Source: Maritimibacter sp. (GTDB lineage: Bacteria; Pseudomonadota; Alphaproteobacteria; Rhodobacterales; Rhodobacteraceae). From it: a stretch of 64,000 nucleotides of DNA. The translations under genes were made by a program, and so were the position numbers. The notes beneath the pieces are model-generated. The model saw only the letters and a list, made by a program, of their open reading frames with translations, ran no database searches and had not been told where the DNA came from. The stretch spans positions 372,001 through 436,000 of the forward strand of contig NZNT01000020.1 in assembly GCA_002695005.1 (NCBI GenBank), in the 5' to 3' direction. Shown here in pieces: positions 53,122-61,021 of the stretch (position 1 is its first letter; each line of letters begins with the position of its first letter).

Positions 53122-53165
53122 TGGAGCGGGCGACGGGAATCGAACCCGTATCATCAGCTTGGAAG
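53122..53165 (-). repeat. Partial copy of tRNA-Gly 3' half (att-like direct repeat)
   Basis: 44 bp identical to 53259-53302, covering the tRNA 3' CCA end through the anticodon loop. The rest of the tRNA is absent here (the match stops after GGAAG), so this copy is not functional. A duplicated tRNA 3' end is the usual mark of site-specific integration. The 93 bp between the copies are AT-rich and code for nothing I recognise. Confidence 0.85.
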
Positions 53166-53258
53166 ACAGATGTTTAAATGTAAATTTATCTCATATTTTC
53201 AATTACTTAACCTCACACCAAGAAGTAATTTGTAGGCAAAATGTCGGAAAGGAATTTT

Positions 53259-53332
53259 TGGAGCGGGCGACGGGAATCGAACCCGTATCATCAGCTTGGA
53301 AGGCTGAGGTCTTACCATTACACAACGCCCGC
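53259..53332 (-). tRNA. tRNA-Gly (anticodon UCC)
   Basis: Minus-strand cloverleaf: acceptor GCGGGCG pairing with CGCCCGC, anticodon stem TCAGC/GCTGA with loop CTTCCAA (anticodon TCC), and T-arm GGGTTCGATTCCC. The 3' CCA is encoded. The 3' end faces left, toward the duplicated copy at 53122. Confidence 0.96.
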
Positions 53333-53542
53333 GCAGTGATCTCGTAACTATGACATCACATTTCCGGGGTCAAGATAGCCCCCGGTAGACAGTGAACTCT
53401 AGGTCAGTATCGGCCCATTCCGGCCATTGGGAGTGTTTTTGAGTGCTGCGAGGCAGTTCCGCATTGCGGACGTTGGCGTCTGCCTTCAACGAACCTTTAT
53501 GGTCGCCCTGAGGTGCCGCCGAAGCGTCATCACAACGCCGTA

Positions 53543-54436
53543 TCAGCGCCCGATGATCTCCACGCGGCGGTTCTGTTCGCGGCCTTCTTCTGTCTCGTTG
53601 CTGGCCAGCGGATTGGATTCGCCCCGACCTTCGGACGAAATCGACACGTTGGTCAGAATGTCCAAGCTGGCGAAATAGGCCCGCACGGCCGCGGCACGCT
53701 CTTGCGACAGTGTCAGATTGTAGGCGTCGCTGCCGGTGGCATCGGTGTGGCCAACAACGCGAAAGGCGGAGAGATTGGCGTCGGCGATCTGCATGGCGAG
53801 TTCGTCGAGCGCGGCCTTGGCATCAGGCATGAGGTCGTTGCTGTCATGGGCAAAGAGCACGGCGCCGTCCAACGTGAAGCGTAAGGCAGAACCAATGGCC
53901 GCGACCGCATCGACGTCCGCCCCGGCAAATGAGGTGCCACAGCCCTTTCCGTCATCGGCAAGGCGCACAAAGCGGAAATCAGTGCCGTCTTGCGCAGCGC
54001 CTGCGATGTCTACCTCGGCCCGCCCGCCGGTAATAGCGCCAATGTCTGTCCATTCCACACCATCGGTAGAAATGGCGAGCGACATAGCCTCGACTTTCGG
54101 CCCGACCTCAAACACGTATAGGTCCGGCCCCTCGACATCCACCAGCGCGTTGTCGGTAAACTGCAAGACCACATTCCCGTCGCAGCCGAGTGACAGGAAG
54201 CTGCCATCATTCACATTCCCGGAATAATTCGGTGCGCCCAGCGTAGCGGCGGGATCTGTGGCCGAACTCTTGATCGTTCCGCTGCCGACTGTGCTTGAGA
54301 CAACCGCATCGGCGAAGGAACGATCGCCCTGAGGCAGAACGACAGTCCCACGGGTGGCGTCGCTATACTCGGTCTGCTGTGCGGCGGCAGGGGCGGAGGC
54401 GAGGCAGAATGCGAGAGCGCGAATGATATGGGACAT
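53543..54436 (-). CDS. OmpA-domain outer-membrane protein
   Basis: A 297-aa exported protein. A signal peptide (MSHIIRALAFCLASAPAAAQ) is followed by a beta-rich N-terminal domain of about 170 residues. The C-terminal OmpA peptidoglycan-binding domain contains FRVVGHTDATGSDAYN, LSQERAAAVRAY and EGREQNRRVEI. AAGGAGATTTTTC precedes the ATG at 54436. The upstream open extension is not coding. The N-terminal part resembles discoidin-like domains seen with other OmpA fusions, but I am not certain. It probably anchors something to the cell wall. Confidence 0.88.
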   Translation of the reverse strand: MSHIIRALAFCLASAPAAAQQTEYSDATRGTVVLPQGDRSFADAVVSSTVGSGTIKSSATDPAATLGAPNYSGNVNDGSFLSLGCDGNVVLQFTDNALVDVEGPDLYVFEVGPKVEAMSLAISTDGVEWTDIGAITGGRAEVDIAGAAQDGTDFRFVRLADDGKGCGTSFAGADVDAVAAIGSALRFTLDGAVLFAHDSNDLMPDAKAALDELAMQIADANLSAFRVVGHTDATGSDAYNLTLSQERAAAVRAYFASLDILTNVSISSEGRGESNPLASNETEEGREQNRRVEIIGR

Positions 54437-54602
54437 GAAAAATCTCCTTATGAGAGGAGGAAAACCGACGAGTGCGGCATGGGTCAAGCCCGGAGTTCGG
54501 CAGGACGAAAGACGGCTACGCCGGACGCCAACCGGTGCGCGGCGAATGATGTTCGATGCGGGGTTATCAGCGGGTCTGTCCACCTTGGACGGCCTATTTC
54601 GG

Positions 54603-54773
54603 TCGATTGTGTTGAAAAAGTCCCCATCCCTACAAGTGCAGGCCTCCGGCCAGAACTTTGTTCTCCAACGGTCGGTTTTGACCCTATGACAGGCGTTTAA
54701 GGCAACTGACAAAATCGGGCGTTCTCGCAAGTCTGGCCGTTTTGAGACGGCTCGAGTTTTGCAACACAATCGG
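54603..54773. repeat. IS-end-like inverted repeats, no gene between
   Basis: TCGATTGTGTTGAAAAAGT (54603-54621) and, inverted, GAGTTTTGCAACACAATCGG (54754-54773) share the core CGATTGTGTTG and an A-rich tail. They lie 132 bp apart in a 389-bp region (54437-54825) with no supported gene. The spacing suggests a small nonautonomous element or IS ends left by deletion. Confidence 0.5.
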
Positions 54774-54825
54774 CCCATAAGAGACATTCATTCGTTTTCG
54801 CCTCAAAGCGACTTGAATAGAACCC

Positions 54826-55203
54826 TTAGCCCACAAATTCTTCGGGGCACATGACCTCGAGGGAAAACTCGATCCCGTCGATTTCGCCCGCAATTGTCAC
54901 AGGGAACGAGAGGCCGTCGACGCTCGCCGGGACCGTCGCCCCGAACTGCCGCGAAATCTCGTCGGTGCGGATTTCCATGCTAACGACTCCACTCGGCAAA
55001 ATCGCGGCCTCGAAAGCTGGCATGCCGTTCGCACCATGCGTCCGAGCGGTTACAAACGGCGCGCGTTCGCACAGGACGGGCGCGTCAAACTCGGTGCTCC
55101 CGAATGCACCGGAAACCGAGCCATTCGGGTTTTCGACAGGTTGCGCGCCAAGAACGGTCGGAGCCGTCAGTAGAAAAAACGGCAGAAAGATCAGTCGTGA
55201 CAT
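54826..55203 (-). CDS. Exported protein of unknown function
   Basis: A 125-aa protein with a signal peptide (MSRLIFLPFFLLTAPTVLGA) and a small beta-rich domain containing two cysteines (in APVLCERAPF and LEVMCPEEFVG) that could pair. GCGGGAGCGCCAC precedes the ATG at 55203. Neighbours are IS remnants, so it may be part of the acquired segment. I do not recognise the family. Confidence 0.6.
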   Translation of the reverse strand: MSRLIFLPFFLLTAPTVLGAQPVENPNGSVSGAFGSTEFDAPVLCERAPFVTARTHGANGMPAFEAAILPSGVVSMEIRTDEISRQFGATVPASVDGLSFPVTIAGEIDGIEFSLEVMCPEEFVG

Positions 55204-55518
55204 GTGGCGCTCCCGCTTTTTAATTGGACGCTCGAATAAACCCAACGGTGTTCCCCTCAACCCCTAACAAAGTTAAGAACCTACCGCAAACCAGCCATCA
55301 TACAGCGTTAGCGTCGCCTCGTCGCGGTTAAGTGCATTGCTGCGCTCCAGACACTTTCTACTGCAGAAATCGAATAAACTTAGAACACAGCATGCTCCAA
55401 CAAAACGGACGTTGGTACAGAATGCAGCGAAGGTCAGCTCTCCGCCCATTCTGTAGAAGAACATCCTTTGTCTACTGCAGTGATCCGGTGCGTGAGAGAT
55501 GCGCATGCGCCTTCCTGG
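55204..55518. other. Intergenic region, no supported gene
   Basis: About 315 bp of lower-GC DNA between the exported-protein gene and the transposase remnant. A 77-codon minus-strand frame (55273-55506) contains FCSRKCLERSNAL, faintly like a treble-clef zinc knuckle, but it lacks a ribosome-binding site and runs into IS-derived sequence. I do not call it a gene. Confidence 0.4.
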
Positions 55519-55840
55519 TCAGGCTTCGCGCGTCTCCTGCGGTGCAGGAAAGATCTTCGCCAGCTTTCGGAGGTTCTAGGCGGCGGCGAGGAAAAATTCG
55601 TCGTTTTCACCGCATGGGTCACGTAGTGGAAACCGGCCTAAGCCAAGAATGAGTTTGAGGTGCGCGCATAGCATCTCGATCTTTTTCCGAAGCTGCATCG
55701 AGAACGTCATATTGCCGGTTCATGGCGATGTCGCGGGCGATCTGGCGGGCGCCTTCATGTCCTTCACGGGAGATGGAGCGAAAGTCCATGTTCGGGCAGG
55801 AGCGCGTTTTCAATGGGCGAATCATATCTGCACAGCGCTC
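55519..55840 (-). pseudogene. IS1182-type transposase, 3' fragment with frameshift and stop
   Basis: Minus-strand translation gives CPNMDFRSISREGHEGARQIARDIA. After a frameshift near 55690 it continues RKKIEMLCAHLKLILGLGRF, GENDEFFLAAA, stop, NLRKLAKIF. This is the C-terminal sequence of IS1182-like DDE transposases (the KK-EM-FAHLK block with its catalytic Glu). The N-terminal two-thirds are missing, and the stop replaces a Gln codon. It is a dead IS fragment, abutting the end of the tctA gene by about 6 bp. Confidence 0.8.
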
Positions 55841-55845
55841 TTGTT

Positions 55846-57438
55846 TTACGAGGGTTTTTTGCCGCCGCGCGACAAGAAGACCGGGGCCGCCAGAGACAGA
55901 ACAAGGAACGCAACCGAGATAGGGCTCTTGAAGAGAAACCATGGGTCGGCGCCGGAAGCCGAGAAAGCTTCACGGGCGCTGCGTTCTATGGGACCCGCGA
56001 GGATGTAGGCGATGACAAAGGGCAAGACCGGCACCTGCATCTTTCGCATGAAGAAGCCGAATACACCGAACCCGAGCGTCGTCCAGATCGCGAACATCGA
56101 GGTTTCCTGAAAGTAGATTGCGGTCATGGCCACGAGCAGCACGACCGGCAAAAGGTAGTGCGCCGGTATCTTTGCAAGCACGCCCATCGCCCGCATGAAC
56201 GAACCGCCGACCGTCCAGTTCAACAGGTTACCCAGTGCCATCAGCGTGAATATCCCGAAGGCCGTCACGAGCTGCGGATTGATCTCATTTTCCGTGAATG
56301 TGAAGACTGCGGGGCCAGGATTGAACCCCCCTATGCTGTCGGCCGCGAGGATCAGGAAAACAGCGGCCGCGTTGCCAGGGATACCAAGGGACAAGACCGG
56401 AATGAGGTTCGCGCCGGAGACAGCGGAGTTCGCCGCCTCGGTCGCAGCGATGCCTTCCGGCACACCGGTCCCGAACTGTGGGTCTTCCGAAGCGGTTATT
56501 GCGCGGTGGCGGCGCCTGGCAAGTGTATAGGAGAGCGTCGCTGCAAGCGTCGATCCGACCCCTGGTAGCGCGCCGATCATGGTCCCCACGACAGCACCAC
56601 GCCCGATATAGGGAACGATCCGGCGGATGTCGCCCCGCTGAAGACCGTCTATCGCCCCGCGGTTCTCGACGTCCTTCACCTTCAGGGCATGCTTGTTCCG
56701 CCAGAGTTCTTCCAGTGTCGACAGGATTTCACCCACGATCAACACGCCAAGAACGGCGGCGGTCAGCGAGAACCCTTCTCGCAATGCCGGAATCCCCATG
56801 GTCAGGCGCGGGGAGAGGTCACTTCCCGATGCAATAAAGGCGGCGATCAATCCGAGGCTCACGGAAAGGAGCCCCTTGCCGACAGATGCCCCCATCACCG
56901 CGGCGATGAACGATATCGACAGGATGAGGAGCGCGGTCTTTTCCGGCAGGTCGAGGTAGCGCTCGACGATCACTGCGAGGAATGGTGCACAGACAAACAA
57001 AACGATGTCCGAGAATGTATCCCCCGACACCGACGACAGCTGCGCGATCCTTAGTGCACGCTTCGGCTGGCCGTTTTGTGCCATTGGATGACCATCGAGC
57101 GTGGTCATCATGGCGTCCGGCGTTCCCGGCAGGTTGAAAAGGATCGCGGGGACGGCTCCGCCGAGCGTGGCGCCCTTCATGATCCCGATCAGAAACGCGA
57201 AGACCGGCAAGAGGGCATCCGGTGTGAAACCGAAGGCAGAAATGAGTAACGGCAGCGAAATCGCCATCGCCATTGGTCCCGCAAGACCGGGCGTCGCGCC
57301 AACGGCGATGCCCGTCAGAAGCCCGCCCATGAGCATGACAATGGCCACAGGAACCCCGATCCCGAAGATCGAAAACAATTCAGGTCCATTCAGGACCGAC
57401 ATGATCCCGAGGCCGATGTATTGAAGCGTCTCGCTCAT
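55846..57438 (-). CDS. tctA: Tripartite tricarboxylate transporter large permease (TctA)
   Basis: The 530-aa 12-helix permease of a TTT-family importer for carboxylates. Family segments are GATPGLAGPMAMAISLPL, GGAVPAILFNLPGTPDAMMT, LPGVGSTLAATLSYTLA and LSLGIPGNAAAVFLILAAD. It overlaps tctB by 4 bp. Its natural stop is only 6 bp from the transposase fragment, so the module's left border was probably set by IS activity. Confidence 0.94.
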   Translation of the reverse strand: MSETLQYIGLGIMSVLNGPELFSIFGIGVPVAIVMLMGGLLTGIAVGATPGLAGPMAMAISLPLLISAFGFTPDALLPVFAFLIGIMKGATLGGAVPAILFNLPGTPDAMMTTLDGHPMAQNGQPKRALRIAQLSSVSGDTFSDIVLFVCAPFLAVIVERYLDLPEKTALLILSISFIAAVMGASVGKGLLSVSLGLIAAFIASGSDLSPRLTMGIPALREGFSLTAAVLGVLIVGEILSTLEELWRNKHALKVKDVENRGAIDGLQRGDIRRIVPYIGRGAVVGTMIGALPGVGSTLAATLSYTLARRRHRAITASEDPQFGTGVPEGIAATEAANSAVSGANLIPVLSLGIPGNAAAVFLILAADSIGGFNPGPAVFTFTENEINPQLVTAFGIFTLMALGNLLNWTVGGSFMRAMGVLAKIPAHYLLPVVLLVAMTAIYFQETSMFAIWTTLGFGVFGFFMRKMQVPVLPFVIAYILAGPIERSAREAFSASGADPWFLFKSPISVAFLVLSLAAPVFLSRGGKKPS

Positions 57439-57989
57439 TGATCGCCGTTCGGGGGCAACAGAAGATTATCGAAAGCAAGATCGAAGACACCAACAAGCGC
57501 AAGCGCCGCGGCAAGCCCGATCATCACCGCGTTTGACGTGACCCGCTTTTCGACAAGCGCGATCAGAGTTGTCACGAGGCCGGTGCCGCCCAGCACGAAG
57601 CCGATGTGCTTCCAGGGGGCCGTGTCGCGCAGGTTCCGGTATGTGTCGCCCTCCCCGCCAAAGACCGCGACCGCAAGCGGGCCTGCCCAGATCATGACGC
57701 CGAAAGAAACGGCGCAGGCGGTGAGCGCGACCAGAAGGAAAGCGAAAGTGCGCTGTTCGAGGGCCCCGGGCATGTCGCCCTTGCGGGCTTCCAGCAGAAG
57801 GATCAACCCCGAGAGCGCCATGAGACCGAAGGCGATCCCTGGCGCCATTGCGTCGCCGATCGACAAGCGGCCCCGCTTGGATTCCACGAAACCGGACACG
57901 GTATCGTTCGGCACCCAGGCGAAAAGCGCGAAGAGTGCCAGCGCGACGATCACGGCCCCGAGGGCCATATTCTGATTGATGCGTCGCAC
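57435..57989 (-). CDS. tctB: Tripartite tricarboxylate transporter small permease (TctB)
   Basis: A 184-aa four-helix membrane protein of the TctB family, starting with AVIVALALFALFAWVPN. The second helix contains GIAFGLMALSGLILLLEARK, a typical pattern. It lies 24 bp after tctC and overlaps tctA by 4 bp. Confidence 0.88.
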   Translation of the reverse strand: MRRINQNMALGAVIVALALFALFAWVPNDTVSGFVESKRGRLSIGDAMAPGIAFGLMALSGLILLLEARKGDMPGALEQRTFAFLLVALTACAVSFGVMIWAGPLAVAVFGGEGDTYRNLRDTAPWKHIGFVLGGTGLVTTLIALVEKRVTSNAVMIGLAAALALVGVFDLAFDNLLLPPNGDQ

Positions 57990-58013
57990 TGGCCTGATCC
58001 TGACGTCGCGGAT

Positions 58014-58967
58014 TTATCCGTTCACCGCTTCGATCAGCGCTGCGGCGTCCTTGACGGAATGCTCCATGAAGATATCGAGGTCTTCACCCGTGACCACGGC
58101 CGCGCCGCCGAAAGCCTTTGTCAGCATGGCATTCGCGTCGGTCGAGCTGTCGTTTGCCACGGCACGGATTGCGTTCCCAAGCGCTTCGCGCGCGTCAGGG
58201 TCCAGATCGCCGGGGGCAATGAACATGAAGTAGCCGTCGAGCAGGTAATCGCTGCCAAGTTCGGTGATGACCGGCGCGTCCGGGGTGTCGGCCAGCGGCG
58301 TCTTGATGCCACGTGCGATGTTTGTCATCTCGCCTTGCTGAACCGGTTTGGACTGCGCGCCTGCGACCCAGCCAATGTCGACATCACCGCCGCGCAGGCC
58401 GTCCATGACGCCCTTGCCGCCGCGCACCTCCACAATGTTGAAGTCGATGCCGACTTTCTGGCCGAGGTGCCATGCCATATCGGCTTGACGGTCGGACGCT
58501 GTGGCGAAGCGGATCGGGGTCCCGGCCTCGGCGGCGGCTGTGACCTTGTCCCAGCTGTCGAAATCTCCGCCATCCATGGCGACCATACCCATCTGGAATT
58601 GCGCCGTGGTCGCGAGAGGGGTGAATTTGTCCAGCTGCACAGAAGGATCACCGGAGGCGAGCGCCGAGTAAGTCAGCGTTTCGGAAACCACCATGCCGAT
58701 TGCCGTGCCGTCTGCGGGGGCATCCGCCAGTTCAGCAGCGAGGTTGAGGCCGGAGTTTCCCTGCGCCTGCTGCGGAATCACCGTCCAGCCGAATTTTTCC
58801 TCCAGCCCCTGCGCGATCAGGCGGGCCTGGGTATCTGCTCCACCACCGGCCGCGAAGCCGATATACATCGTGATGGGACCCGGCGGCGTCCAGCCCTGAG
58901 CCTGAGCTGAGAAGGGAGCGGCGCACAGTGCGGCAGCCGCGACGAGCGGTTTGAAAATATTGGTCAT
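58014..58967 (-). CDS. tctC: Tripartite tricarboxylate transporter substrate-binding protein (TctC/Bug)
   Basis: A 317-aa periplasmic Bug-type receptor with signal peptide MTNIFKPLVAAAALCAAPFSAQAQG. The mature domain has the family's PITMYIGFAAGGGADTQARL loop, where the carboxylate is bound. Bug receptors bind mono-, di- and tricarboxylates; the ligand cannot be read from the sequence. It is transcribed away from the MarR gene across a large palindrome. Confidence 0.93.
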   Translation of the reverse strand: MTNIFKPLVAAAALCAAPFSAQAQGWTPPGPITMYIGFAAGGGADTQARLIAQGLEEKFGWTVIPQQAQGNSGLNLAAELADAPADGTAIGMVVSETLTYSALASGDPSVQLDKFTPLATTAQFQMGMVAMDGGDFDSWDKVTAAAEAGTPIRFATASDRQADMAWHLGQKVGIDFNIVEVRGGKGVMDGLRGGDVDIGWVAGAQSKPVQQGEMTNIARGIKTPLADTPDAPVITELGSDYLLDGYFMFIAPGDLDPDAREALGNAIRAVANDSSTDANAMLTKAFGGAAVVTGEDLDIFMEHSVKDAAALIEAVNG

Positions 58968-58998
58968 GAGATCCTCCCTTGGATGGGAGATTCGTGAA

Positions 58999-59049
58999 GC
59001 AATAAGGTGGACAAGTCAACGAAAAAGGTTGACTTGTCCACTTTATTGC
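58999..59049. promoter_or_regulatory. 51-bp palindromic operator between tctC and the MarR gene
   Basis: Two 22-bp arms with one mismatched pair, separated by seven bases (GAAAAAG). The core of the left arm is GTGGACAAGTCAAC. It lies 32 bp before the tctC ATG and 30 bp before the MarR ATG, so it can control both directions. It is the clearest operator in the window. Confidence 0.88.
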
Positions 59050-59078
59050 GAAATGGCTTTGGGTGGGAGGATACCAGA

Positions 59079-59576
59079 ATGCCGAGAGATCGTGACGGAA
59101 ATGGCGAAAGGCTGGACCCTATCGAGACCTTTCTGCCGCTCGCATATCAGATTCATCAATTGGATCTGAAACTGGCCGCGCAAGCCCGGTCGGTTATCGC
59201 CGGCCACGGGGGCCTATCGCTGCCACAGTGGCGTGTTCTGCGCGTTATCGGCATGCGGGTCGCCACGAGTTCAACCGCCGTTCGCAAGTCGCTGGGATTC
59301 GACAAGAGCCAGTTCTCGAAGACGGTCAGCAGCATGGTGGAGGCCGACTTGATCCGTGTCGGTCCGCACGCGAGAGACCGGCGGCAATCGGAGCTCAATC
59401 TAACACCGAAAGGACAAGCCGCGCTCGATCAACTCGGGCCCGTATTGGATGACCGCAACAAGCACCTCTTGGCAACGCTGTCACCGACTGAACGCAAAGT
59501 CATCGCCACCGCACTCGCGAAGCTGAGCCGCGCCGCCGAAATCACGGAATTCGACAACGAAGACCCGGAAACATGA
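59079..59576 (+). CDS. MarR-family transcriptional regulator
   Basis: A 165-aa winged-helix regulator. The HTH region contains GLSLPQWRVLRVIGMRVAT, SLGFDKSQFSKTVSSMVEA and the wing GPHARDRRQSELNLTPKG. The ATG at 59079 follows GGGTGGGAGGATACCAG. An earlier open start lies inside the palindrome. The stop overlaps the sulfatase start by 4 bp. It most likely represses both its own operon and tctCBA until the substrate is present. Confidence 0.92.
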   Translation: MPRDRDGNGERLDPIETFLPLAYQIHQLDLKLAAQARSVIAGHGGLSLPQWRVLRVIGMRVATSSTAVRKSLGFDKSQFSKTVSSMVEADLIRVGPHARDRRQSELNLTPKGQAALDQLGPVLDDRNKHLLATLSPTERKVIATALAKLSRAAEITEFDNEDPET

Positions 59577-61009
59577 ACAGATCAAAGAACCTTCTCGTCA
59601 TCATGTCGGACGAGCATCAGGCCCGCGCGATGTCCTACCTCGGGCATCCGCTGGTCAGGACGCCGAATTTCGACAAGCTCGCGGCCCGGGGCATCACGTT
59701 CACGAATGCCTACACCCCGTCGCCGATCTGCGTGCCCGCCCGCGCGGCATTCGCGGCCGGTCGATACGTGCATGACATACGCTTGTGGGACAACGCGATG
59801 CCCTATACCGGTGAGCCGCGCGGATGGGGGCATGCACTACAGGACAAGGGTGTGCGGGTCGAATCCATCGGCAAGCTGCACTACCGCGATGAAGCGGACG
59901 ATGCCGGTTTTGACGTCGAGCACATCCCGATGCAGGTCGCGAACGGTGTGGGCATGGTCTGGGGCTCGCTCCGGCGCGAAGACGAAAGGGTCACCAAGGA
60001 CGGGCGGATGCTCGGCCCCTATGTCGGCCCCGGCGAGAGCAACTATACACGCTACGACAAGGCAGTCGTTTCTCGCACCCGCGACTGGCTTGCAGATGCC
60101 GCCGCACGCGACAGGGACGAATGCTGGTGCCTGTATGTCGGTTTGGTCGCCCCACATTTTCCGCTGATCGTGCCGCAGGAATACCTCGACATGTATCCGC
60201 TCGACAGCCTGCCGCCCATCAAGAGCCGCCCGGATGATGGATACATCCAGCACCCATGGGTCGCGAAACAGAACAACGCGCTGCGCGGGGACAATGCGTT
60301 CAAGGACGAAGAAGAGCGGCTGACCGCGATCGCCTGTTACTTTGCACTGTGTTCTTTCCTCGACGAGAATGTCGGGCACCTGATGTCGGCCCTTGAAGAA
60401 ACCGGTCAGCTGGATGACACGACGATTATCTACACGTCGGATCACGGCGACAACGTTGGCGCGCGCGGACTCTGGGGCAAATCCAACATGTATGAGGAAT
60501 CGGTCGCGGTCCCGATGATCGTTGCCGAACCCGGCACCACGGCTTCGACATGCGCAACGCCCGTCAGCCTGCTCGATGTCTCGCAAACCATCATCGACCA
60601 TTTCGGCGCGTCATTGCCGGGGGATCGTCCCGGCCAAAGTCTTTATGACATCGCCGATGAGCCCGAAGATCCGGACCGCGTCATCTTTTCGGAGTATCAC
60701 GCCGTGGGCGCGGTCTCGGCCGCCTACATGGTGCGCAAGGGCAAATGGAAGCTCATCCATTACCACGGCTTCGCTCCCGAGCTTTTCGATCTCGACGCCG
60801 ACCCCGAAGAACTGACCGATCTCGGAAGTGATCCTGCATATGCAGAGGTGGTTGCCCAGATGGAGGCGCACCTCGAAGAGATCTGCGACCCGGAGGCGAT
60901 GAACGACCTCGCCTTCGCCGATCAGGACGCGATGATCGAGCGATATGGAGGGCGCGAGGTTGCAATGAACATGGGGGCGCCCGCCGCGACGCCGCCGCCC
61001 GAAACCTGA
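59573..61009 (+). CDS. Cytoplasmic sulfatase (choline-sulfatase-like)
   Basis: A 478-aa formylglycine-type sulfatase. The modification motif CVPAR (Cys53-Arg57) has the C-x-P-x-R pattern, metal-binding residues are in MSDEHQARAM (D13) and YTSDHGDNVGARGLW, and the C-terminal ELFDLDADPEE loop is typical of arylsulfatases. There is no signal peptide, so it acts in the cytoplasm on an imported sulfate ester. Phosphonate monoester hydrolase activity is an alternative. It lies between MarR (overlap) and the FAD dehydrogenase (12-bp gap). Confidence 0.88.
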   Translation: MNRSKNLLVIMSDEHQARAMSYLGHPLVRTPNFDKLAARGITFTNAYTPSPICVPARAAFAAGRYVHDIRLWDNAMPYTGEPRGWGHALQDKGVRVESIGKLHYRDEADDAGFDVEHIPMQVANGVGMVWGSLRREDERVTKDGRMLGPYVGPGESNYTRYDKAVVSRTRDWLADAAARDRDECWCLYVGLVAPHFPLIVPQEYLDMYPLDSLPPIKSRPDDGYIQHPWVAKQNNALRGDNAFKDEEERLTAIACYFALCSFLDENVGHLMSALEETGQLDDTTIIYTSDHGDNVGARGLWGKSNMYEESVAVPMIVAEPGTTASTCATPVSLLDVSQTIIDHFGASLPGDRPGQSLYDIADEPEDPDRVIFSEYHAVGAVSAAYMVRKGKWKLIHYHGFAPELFDLDADPEELTDLGSDPAYAEVVAQMEAHLEEICDPEAMNDLAFADQDAMIERYGGREVAMNMGAPAATPPPET

Positions 61010-61021
61010 GGACACGGACCG

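Noticed and set aside
53122-53165. A second tRNA-Gly gene
   Set aside because: Only the 3' half is present; the D-arm, acceptor 5' strand and part of the anticodon stem are missing.
55273-55506. 77-codon minus-strand frame with FCSRKCLERSNAL
   Set aside because: No ribosome-binding site, and its 5' part lies in IS-derived DNA. The similarity to a zinc knuckle is too weak.
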